Shown here one piece after another: positions 1 through 5,139 of a stretch of 5,139 nucleotides of DNA. The DNA lies in contig CAZXYA010000633.1 in NCBI GenBank assembly GCA_964644655.1, positions 1-5,139 on the forward strand, given 5' to 3'. Under the pieces are notes generated by a model. The model was not told the DNA's origin and did not search any database. It was given only the letters and a program-made list of their open reading frames with translations. The stretch comes from JAFMDF01 sp964644655. Its GTDB lineage: Bacteria > Bacteroidota > Bacteroidia > Chitinophagales > Saprospiraceae. The position numbers and the translations under genes were made by a program. The first letter of the stretch is position 1. Every line of letters begins with the position of its first letter.

Positions 1-44
1 GTCAGAAGTCAGACGTGAGGCGTGTTCCAAATCTGACTTCTGAC
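1..44. repeat. Inverted repeat built of GTCAGAA-like heptamers
   Basis: A perfect 13-bp inverted repeat pairs GTCAGAAGTCAGA (1-13) with TCTGACTTCTGAC (32-44) around an 18-nt loop. Each arm is a tandem of 7-base units: GTCAGAA, GTCAGAC and the degenerate GTGAGGC on the left, and TCTGACT, TCTGACA on the right. Another TCTGAC lies at 63-68. No T-run follows the stem, so it does not look like an intrinsic terminator. It resembles the short tandemly repeated heptamers found between genes in some Bacteroidota and cyanobacteria. The element may begin left of the window. Confidence 0.8.
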
Positions 45-45
45 A

Positions 46-91
46 ATCCATGAAATGGATGGTCTGACCTCTATGGTACTGGCTTTGCCAG
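46..91. repeat. Two short hairpins next to the heptamer repeat
   Basis: Two compact perfect hairpins follow the first inverted repeat. ATCCAT (46-51) pairs with ATGGAT (55-60) around GAA, and CTGGC (79-83) pairs with GCCAG (87-91) around TTT. Together with 1-44 they give three hairpins in 91 bases. They are short enough that either alone could be chance. Neither has a terminator-like T-run. Any function is unknown. Confidence 0.5.
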
Positions 92-118
92 ATTAGGATA
101 TAAGATACCTATAAAATG

Positions 119-153
119 TCTCGATTCTCTGCTCTCGATTCTCTAATCTACTT
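119..153. repeat. Period-7 tandem repeat, TCTCGAT type
   Basis: The stretch reads as five successive 7-base units: TCTCGAT, TCTCTGC, TCTCGAT, TCTCTAA, TCTACTT. All start with TCT. The 12-mer TCTCGATTCTCT occurs exactly twice (119-130 and 133-144), 14 bases apart. It is a second heptamer family close to the GTCAGAA one, which marks the left edge as repeat-rich spacer rather than coding sequence. Confidence 0.75.
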
Positions 154-576
154 GCTTACTTAAAAGACCATTCTTTTTTCTAAAGGTAGGCAGGAAAATG
201 GAGGGATAAAAATTGAATAAATTTAAATTTTAACAATTTGTAATTAGCTATAAATGATTTTATTGGACTGATTGTTGTTGTTTTTTACAATAATTTGGCG
301 TGATAAGTTACTGATAGTCAATGGGCTAAAATGACTTAGTGTAAAATGGACAAAAAAGGGTAAACATAACTTTGACCTAAAAAGGAGAATTGTTAAAAAA
401 CAAAAGCAAGTCATTCTAGTTTAACTAATCTTTAAGAACACATTTACTTTTTTTTAAGTTGATTTTTGTTGCAAATGTTTTGTTTTTAAGTTGTTGGCAT
501 AAAAATCTCCTTAAATTTTGATTATTACAAATAGGCTAAATGGACGCTATCATTACGATAAATGAGGCTTACCGCC
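154..576. other. AT-rich intergenic stretch without a recognisable gene
   Basis: No reading frame here resembles a protein and no RNA gene fold is apparent. A TAACTTTG at 367-374 fits the Bacteroidota -7 promoter pattern TAnnTTTG. However, no TTTG lies at the usual distance upstream and no gene follows nearby, so it is probably chance. An open frame starts with ATG at 540 but runs straight into the palindrome at 577-702 and is not considered real. Confidence 0.6.
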
Positions 577-702
577 TTTCGCTGCTCCGCAGCTCGGGCG
601 GGAGAAAGAGCTTTAGGGTGAAGCGGATTTTTTCGAGCCTAAAGCTCGAAAAAATCCGCTTCACCCTAAAAACTCTCCTGTTTTCGCCACACAGCAGCGA
701 AA
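577..702. repeat. Extended imperfect palindrome with perfect 27-bp core stem
   Basis: The core is a perfect 27-bp inverted repeat: 612-638 (starting TTTAGGGTGAAGCGG) pairs with 644-670 around the 5-nt loop CTAAA. The symmetry extends outward with small indels. GGAGA (601-605) matches TCTCC (674-678), and TTTCGCTGCT (577-586) matches AGCAGCGAAA (693-702). Each flank can also fold locally: GCTGC/GCAGC (581-593) inside CCGCC/GGCGG (572-601), and TGTTTTCGC/GCGAAAACA (679-687 with 697-705). The element is GC-richer than its surroundings. Open frames cross it on both strands and give nearly the same peptide (FRVKRIFSS then LEKIRFTLK), as expected of a palindrome rather than a protein. It could be a dispersed REP- or MITE-like repeat, a structured RNA, or a terminator-like stem. 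No T-run follows the core stem. Confidence 0.85.
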
Positions 703-1136
703 ACACCGAAGTAATTTTAGTAGGAGAGCGTAGGCTAAACGTACACCAAATAGGGTATAAAAAACAAGCTAACAAAGCTTTTCATTCCCTAACAACTAAA
801 AAACTTTTTGATAGTTCTTTTTTTGTTAATAGAAATAAGCAGTTAGATAGTATTTTACTTATATTTGTGGACAGCTATTAACTTTCCTTAAAATTGTGCC
901 TTTTACTATTAATATTTTACACCTAAATCTTAAAAAGAGATAGACATCTTAGTTTATACAAAAAAGGCTTATAAGTCCTAAATTCCGATTATCATTAGTG
1001 CAATACCTAAATGATTACTCCTATCATTTAATGGTTGATGCTTCCTATTAAAATGATATTCCAATAATTAACCCCAATAATGCTTTAATATTTCAACTAT
1101 TAGTAGACTTAGCAACGTATAAAATACCAGTATAAA
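703..1136. other. AT-rich upstream region of the peroxidase gene
   Basis: No gene is supported here. The open frame entering from the palindrome continues to 881 with an unremarkable Lys/Phe/Ser-rich translation typical of AT-rich spacer. TATATTTG at 860-867 fits TAnnTTTG but lies about 270 bases before the next start and lacks a TTTG at the usual spacing, so I do not call it a promoter. Just before the start codon at 1137 the sequence is A/T-rich (TATAAA directly abutting ATG) with no Shine-Dalgarno motif, which is normal for Bacteroidota. Confidence 0.55.
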
Positions 1137-4010
1137 ATGAAAAGACTCACTACACTAACATTATTTTTAGCTTTCTTTTTTACAGCGCTTTTTGCCCAAG
1201 AAGTTAGAACCTATGACGGTTCCAATAATAACTTAAATAACCCTAAATGGGGGGCAACACATACACAGTTAACTCGATTAATGGCACCAGCGTATGCAGA
1301 CAAAATTGCTTCGCCAGCAGGCGCACAACGAGAAAATCCTAGAAAAATTAGTAATGCGCTTTTTGCGCAAGATGCACCGCTTGCTGATAGAATGGGCTTG
1401 AGTGACTTTGTTTGGGTATTTGGTCAATTTATTGATCATGATATTACCCTTTCTGAAGGTAGTGAGGAGCCAGCGATGATTTCCGTTGATTTTCCTGATG
1501 CTCATTTTAATCCTGGAGGCGCTATACCCGGGGTGGTTATCCCCATGAGCAGAACAGCACCGATGGAAGGAACCGGGACGGATGAAAATAATCCAAGAGA
1601 GCATTTTAATGAAATTACGGCTTGGATAGATGCCTCTGCGGTATATGGTTCGGATGCTTTTCGAGCTAGTTGGTTAAGATCTTTTGAAGGAGGGAAATTG
1701 AAAACCTCGGAAGGCAATCTACTACCTTATAATACAGAAAATGGAGAATTTAATGATCCAGTTTATATAGATGCACCTAATATGGCAGATGATGTAGGGT
1801 TTGCCTCCAGGCTATTTGTAGCAGGAGATGTCAGAGCCAACGAAAATGTGCTATTAACTGCTTATCATACTATTTTTGTTAGAGAACATAATAGAATTAG
1901 TGAAGAATTAGTTGTGCAACATCCAGATTGGCAAGATGAACAAATTTATCAACATGCTAGAAAAATCGTTGGTGGTATTTTACAAAGAATTACCTTCGAT
2001 GAATGGTTGCCTGCGATGGGCGTCCATTTAGGAACCTACCAAGGATACGATGCGACCGTAGATCCATCTATTATCAATGGTTTCTCCGCAGCGGCTTTTC
2101 GTTTAGGGCATACGCTTTTGAGCGGCGATATTTTAGTGATGGATGCCGAGGGAAATGAGCGACCAGAAGGGCCTTTAAAATTAAGAGACGCTTTTTTCAA
2201 TCCAGATGCTTTTGTAGCGAATGGCGGAATTGACCCCTTTTTTAGGGGAATGGCGGCACAAGTTCAACAAGAACTAGATGCTAAAATAGTAGATGATGTG
2301 CGAAATTTTTTATTTGGTCCTCCTGGAGCAGGTGGTTTAGATTTGGCCGCAATCAACATTAATCGTGGTCGAGAAAGAGGCCTACCAGATTTTAATAGTT
2401 ATAGAACAGCTTTAGGCCTAACGCCTTTTACTACTTTCCAAGAGATTAGTAATGATCCAAGTGTCGTTGAAGTTTTAGAAGCTAATTATAGTGATGTCAA
2501 TGATATTGATGCTTGGGTAGGTATGTTGGCAGAAAGACATATGGAGAATGCTCTTTTTGGAGAAACGGTAATGGGTTTTATGCACACACAATTTGCAGCG
2601 ATTAGAGATGGGGACCGTTTTTATTATGAAAATGATCCTGCTTTATCTGATGAAGAAAAAGCAGTTATTAAGGCAACGACCATGCGAGATATAATAATGC
2701 GCAATACAGGTATTAAGTTGATGCAAGATAATGTTTTCGAGGCAGTGCCTACAAGTGATATTTGTGGTTTCTTCGGGGAATCTGCTCAGTTACAAGGGAT
2801 TGTGACGACTCAGTTTGGGGCAACGGTTTTAAATGTTGACATTGAGTTAACCGATGGATCTAATGAAGTAATTGCATCTACTATTGCAAACGGAGGTTTT
2901 CAAGTAAATGATGTGGCTACTTGCGAGGATATTATTGTCAAATTAGATAAAAGAGATGATTATGTCAATGGAATAACGACCTTGGATATGATTTTGATTT
3001 TAAAGCATATCTTAAACATCGAAGCTTTTGATTCCCCTTATAACGCTATAGCTGCGGATGTCAATAAATCAAATTCTATTTCTGCGGCAGATTTGGTAGC
3101 AATTAGAAAAGTGATTTTAGGTACTGCCAGTACGTTCCCTAATAATAATGGGTCTTGGCGGTTTATAGATGCCGATTATAATTTCTTAGATAATAATCCA
3201 TTTGATGAGGCCTTCCCAGAAACCTTAACCATTAATTTATCAAAAGATACCGATTTTAATTTTGTTGCCTTGAAAGTAGGAGATGTAAATGGTACTGCTG
3301 ACCATACCAGCCCAGTTGATACGGATGGTTTGCTAAGTAATGAAGATAGAAATGCGACTAAATTAGCTTTCTCAACCGAAGATATGCCCGTAATTGCTGG
3401 TGAAACCTACACCATTCCATTTAAAGCGAATAGCCCAGCAGCGATTGTAGGTTACCAATTTACCTTAAATTATAGCCCAGCAGCATTAACTTTTGAAGCC
3501 TTAAATACTTCAGCTACCTTGACCGCAGAAAATATCGCTATGGATAATGGCACGATTCGAGCAAGCTGGAATGACATTAATGCCGTTGATGCCGAAGCCT
3601 TAAATTTTGCCATGACTTTCACGGCAACTAAAAATGGCCGATTAAGCGAGCTATTAAGCATCCAATCTAATCCAACAGTAGCAGAAGCGTACGATGCTGA
3701 TTTAGAAGTATTGCGGGTGGATTTAGCCTTTACCCAACCATCCACTACCGATTTGGCATTATACCAAAATCAACCAAATCCATTTAATGGCAATACGACA
3801 ATTGGGTTTGAATTACCCGAAAATAGTGCTATACAATTACAGATTTTTGATGTAGCAGGCAAACAATTGCAGTTGATTGAAGGGGAATATCAAAAAGGGT
3901 ATAATGCGATTGAAGTAAATAATACGGACTTAAAAGCTAGTGGTGTTTTATATTATCAATTGCATACGGCTTTTGGTAGTTTGACTAAGAAGATGATGGT
4001 GATTGATTAA
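1137..4010 (+). CDS. Secreted animal-type heme peroxidase with dockerin, cohesin-like and T9SS sorting domains (peroxidockerin type)
   Basis: A 957-residue exported heme peroxidase, expected to use hydrogen peroxide to oxidise halides or small organic donors outside the cell. Seen in order: signal peptide (1-20, ending ALFA before Q21); An_peroxidase domain about 24-535; a small beta segment about 549-602; dockerin-like module about 604-662; a GDVNG-containing link about 715-720; a cohesin-like beta domain about 742-870; and a T9SS type A sorting tail about 873-957 with NQPNPFN. By alignment to myeloperoxidase, the distal site is Q97, D100, H101 and R233. D100 and E236 match the heme ester-linking acids. 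H325 is the proximal heme ligand in FRLGHTLL, with N407 as its partner. D102, T161, D165 and S167 fit the calcium site. The ATG was chosen because the signal peptide starts there. The gene stands alone, followed by a strong terminator. It is intact and substrate is not predictable. Confidence 0.95.
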   Translation: MKRLTTLTLFLAFFFTALFAQEVRTYDGSNNNLNNPKWGATHTQLTRLMAPAYADKIASPAGAQRENPRKISNALFAQDAPLADRMGLSDFVWVFGQFIDHDITLSEGSEEPAMISVDFPDAHFNPGGAIPGVVIPMSRTAPMEGTGTDENNPREHFNEITAWIDASAVYGSDAFRASWLRSFEGGKLKTSEGNLLPYNTENGEFNDPVYIDAPNMADDVGFASRLFVAGDVRANENVLLTAYHTIFVREHNRISEELVVQHPDWQDEQIYQHARKIVGGILQRITFDEWLPAMGVHLGTYQGYDATVDPSIINGFSAAAFRLGHTLLSGDILVMDAEGNERPEGPLKLRDAFFNPDAFVANGGIDPFFRGMAAQVQQELDAKIVDDVRNFLFGPPGAGGLDLAAININRGRERGLPDFNSYRTALGLTPFTTFQEISNDPSVVEVLEANYSDVNDIDAWVGMLAERHMENALFGETVMGFMHTQFAAIRDGDRFYYENDPALSDEEKAVIKATTMRDIIMRNTGIKLMQDNVFEAVPTSDICGFFGESAQLQGIVTTQFGATVLNVDIELTDGSNEVIASTIANGGFQVNDVATCEDIIVKLDKRDDYVNGITTLDMILILKHILNIEAFDSPYNAIAADVNKSNSISAADLVAIRKVILGTASTFPNNNGSWRFIDADYNFLDNNPFDEAFPETLTINLSKDTDFNFVALKVGDVNGTADHTSPVDTDGLLSNEDRNATKLAFSTEDMPVIAGETYTIPFKANSPAAIVGYQFTLNYSPAALTFEALNTSATLTAENIAMDNGTIRASWNDINAVDAEALNFAMTFTATKNGRLSELLSIQSNPTVAEAYDADLEVLRVDLAFTQPSTTDLALYQNQPNPFNGNTTIGFELPENSAIQLQIFDVAGKQLQLIEGEYQKGYNAIEVNNTDLKASGVLYYQLHTAFGSLTKKMMVID

Positions 4011-4049
4011 TTTATTAAATTCTGAAAATTTAGCAAATCGATATATAAT

Positions 4050-4090
4050 AAAACGGCTTACTTTGAATTGTTTCAGCGTAAGCCGTTTTT
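4050..4090 (+). terminator. Rho-independent terminator of the peroxidase gene
   Basis: A perfect 12-bp stem, AAAACGGCTTAC (4050-4061) with GTAAGCCGTTTT (4078-4089), ends in a five-T run and starts 40 bases after the TAA stop. The loop can pair further as TGAA/TTCA (4064-4067 with 4072-4075). The A-run on the left side means it could also stop transcription arriving from the opposite strand, which suits its place between convergent genes. Confidence 0.92.
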
Positions 4091-4449
4091 AATGCCTCAT
4101 TAGTTTTTATTCATTAGAGCAGTAACTTTATTTAGTTTTGCTTGATATTTTTTGCCATTGCGATGGAAAATGAAAATTTTGTTGATGTTACAAAATAGTC
4201 ATTTCACTTTACAAAACAGGATGCTGAATAGGTTTTTATCAAGTTAATTTTGAAAGACACGTTTATAAAATTTTGATTTTCAGTAGATTAAGTGACTCAC
4301 TTTACAGTCTGAAATATTTTGTAAAGTGTATTTTTTAATATTAAAAAATTAGCCTAATACAAATCAATTTCCTTAATGCAAAGTTCTGAGCTTGAAATGT
4401 TTTTCGGAGTAGAGTAGAAGTATTATCAAGAAAAAAATAGGTGAAAAAT
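4091..4449. other. Non-coding spacer between convergent genes
   Basis: This AT-rich stretch separates the peroxidase terminator from the stop codon of the minus-strand ABC gene. I find no reading frame of protein character. Its only clear structure is the CACTTTACA inverted repeat set listed separately. I see no terminator for the ABC gene close to its stop. Confidence 0.65.
4205..4328. repeat. CACTTTACA word in two direct copies and one inverted copy
   Basis: CACTTTACAAAA (4205-4216) is exactly complementary to TTTTGTAAAGTG (4317-4328), a 12-bp inverted repeat 100 bases apart. TCACTTTACA also recurs at 4204-4213 and 4297-4306. The inner copy (4298-4306) can therefore pair with TGTAAAGTG (4320-4328) as a 9-bp stem with a 13-nt loop, followed after two bases by six Ts. 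On the + strand this could act as a weak second terminator. Alternatives are protein-binding half-sites, or chance in AT-rich DNA. Confidence 0.55.
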
Positions 4450-5094
4450 TTAATTAGCTAATAAATCCTGCCAATTTTTTGAGTATATGTTTTCTGAATT
4501 CAATAATTCGCAATGAGAGCCCTCTTGACTAATCCTTCCTTTTTCAATGATATATATCCTATCTGCTTTTTTAGCAGTTTTGAGTTTATGAGTTAAAAAA
4601 ATAATACCTATTGAGTTTTTTATTTTTGATAGAATATTTAGAACAAATAACTCCGCATCTCTATCTAATGCAGCCGTTGGTTCGTCTAAGAATAATAGCT
4701 CAGGCTGATGATACAAAGCTCTGGCTAAACCAATCAATTGCTTTTGCCCCCCTGAAATATTTATTCCACCTTCTCCTAAGATTGTACTATATCCACTTGG
4801 AAAACTCTTAAAGTAACTATCAAATCCATAATATTCAAAGAAACTTTCTAATTTTGTCAAATTGTTTTCGGACTTACCTAACAAAATGTTATCTATTAAT
4901 GTTCCACTAAATAGTTTTATTTCTTGTGGAACAACACCTATTTTGGTTCGCCAATTTTCAAATGATACATTATTTAATTCAACTCCATTTACACTAATAT
5001 TACCTTCATTATAAACATAAAATTTCTGTAATATTTTTAACAAAGTAGTTTTACCACAACCACTCTCACCTAAAATAGAAATCCATGAGATGGT
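4450..5094 (-). pseudogene. ABC exporter ATP-binding domain, 5' truncated remnant
   Basis: The frame encodes 214 residues of an ABC nucleotide-binding domain, the ATPase half of an exporter. Counting from 5094: Walker A GESGCGKTT (9-17), Q-loop glutamine in VVPQE (57), signature ISGGQKQ (113-119), Walker B LLFLDEP (133-139), D-loop ALD, and H-loop histidine in THKL (169). The closest family by eye is the fused membrane-ATPase exporters, including bacteriocin or peptide exporters with an N-terminal peptidase, because of GVVPQEIKLFSGT and the normal C-terminal end. The membrane domain and the first NBD strands are missing. The frame hits TAA at 5095-5097 four codons before WISILGESG, with no in-frame ATG. 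A TTG at 5041-5043 could serve as a start, but it would exclude the Walker A lysine. The remaining sequence is well conserved, so disruption looks recent. The specific substrate is unknown. Confidence 0.85.
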
Positions 5095-5139
5095 TTAATA
5101 AATATGGACACTAAAATAAGTTAAATTTGTGTACATATG
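5091..5139. mobile_element. Possible end of an insertion sequence or other rearrangement junction
   Basis: ABC homology ends at about 5086-5094. None of the three minus-strand frames beyond it reads like the N-terminal part of an ABC ATPase, so this is a break in sequence, not a simple frameshift. The plus strand from 5091 begins TGG and contains GGACACTAAAATAAG, followed by ATG at 5137-5139 on the window edge. TG-ended termini with a transposase start shortly inside are usual in IS3-family elements. This is inference: no transposase, second terminal repeat or target duplication can be seen. A chromosomal rearrangement would look the same. Confidence 0.3.

Noticed and set aside
569..775. Minus-strand open frame of 68 codons
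   Set aside because: Mirror image of the plus-strand frame through the palindrome. The shared peptide follows from the inverted repeat and is not evidence of a protein family.
860..867. TATATTTG as promoter -7 element for the peroxidase
   Set aside because: It fits TAnnTTTG, but there is no TTTG at the usual upstream spacing and it is about 270 bases from the start codon. One or so such match is expected by chance in AT-rich sequence of this length.
540..881. Plus-strand open frame of 113 codons
   Set aside because: Its first half is the palindrome at 577-702 and its second half is low-complexity Lys/Phe/Ser-rich translation of AT-rich DNA. There is no domain, signal peptide or ribosome site, and the opposite strand gives the same core peptide.
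1278..1717. Minus-strand open frames inside the peroxidase gene
   Set aside because: They lie opposite the most conserved peroxidase motifs and have no protein features of their own. The plus-strand frame is clearly the coding one.
3430..3606. Short exact repeats in the peroxidase gene (ATAGCCCAGCAGC twice; GAAGCCTTAAAT twice)
   Set aside because: They encode SPAA and EALN words in the cohesin-like domain and have no regular spacing. Similar codon use for similar residues explains them better than an internal repeat unit.
4084..4086. ATG at 5084-5086 on the minus strand as the ABC start
   Set aside because: It is out of frame with the ABC domain and meets a TGA after six codons, so it cannot rescue the truncated gene. 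(The ATG itself lies at 5084-5086.)
4611..4811. Plus-strand open frame inside the ABC remnant
   Set aside because: It is antisense to the signature and Walker B motifs of the ABC domain and shows no independent features.

Overview
The window looks like chromosome from a Bacteroidota species, most likely of the Saprospiraceae/Lewinella type. This is inferred from AT-rich spacers, the lack of a Shine-Dalgarno sequence before the main gene, a C-terminal type IX secretion (T9SS) sorting domain, and the dockerin plus cohesin-like linker typical of secreted proteins in that group. No rRNA, tRNA or CRISPR array is visible, so placement rests on protein architecture alone.

Layout: Positions 1-1136 hold no gene I can support. 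The left edge carries period-7 repeat tracts and small hairpins (1-153). Around 577-702 there is a striking extended inverted repeat whose core is a perfect 27-bp stem with a 5-nt loop. Positions 1137-4010 (+) encode the one intact gene: a secreted 957-residue animal-type heme peroxidase with a dockerin-like module, a cohesin-like beta domain and a T9SS sorting tail. This is the architecture called 'peroxidockerin' in the peroxidase-cyclooxygenase superfamily. A strong rho-independent terminator (4050-4090) closes it as a single-gene unit. Positions 4091-4449 are a non-coding spacer between convergent genes, with a thrice-occurring CACTTTACA word that forms inverted repeats.

Positions 4450-5094 (-) are the C-terminal ATP-binding part of an ABC exporter. 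The reading frame stays open through the Walker A motif and stops abruptly at an in-frame TAA (5095-5097) a few codons before it. The sequence to the right edge does not resemble ABC protein in any minus-strand frame. The gene therefore appears cut by an insertion or rearrangement, possibly the end of an insertion sequence that continues beyond the window.

The peroxidase and the ABC remnant are convergent and show no functional link. The peroxidase probably acts outside the cell or on its surface, oxidising halides or small organic substrates with hydrogen peroxide. I see no clearly new multi-gene system. The most notable items are the peroxidase architecture with retained heme-linking residues, the long palindrome, and the broken ABC gene.
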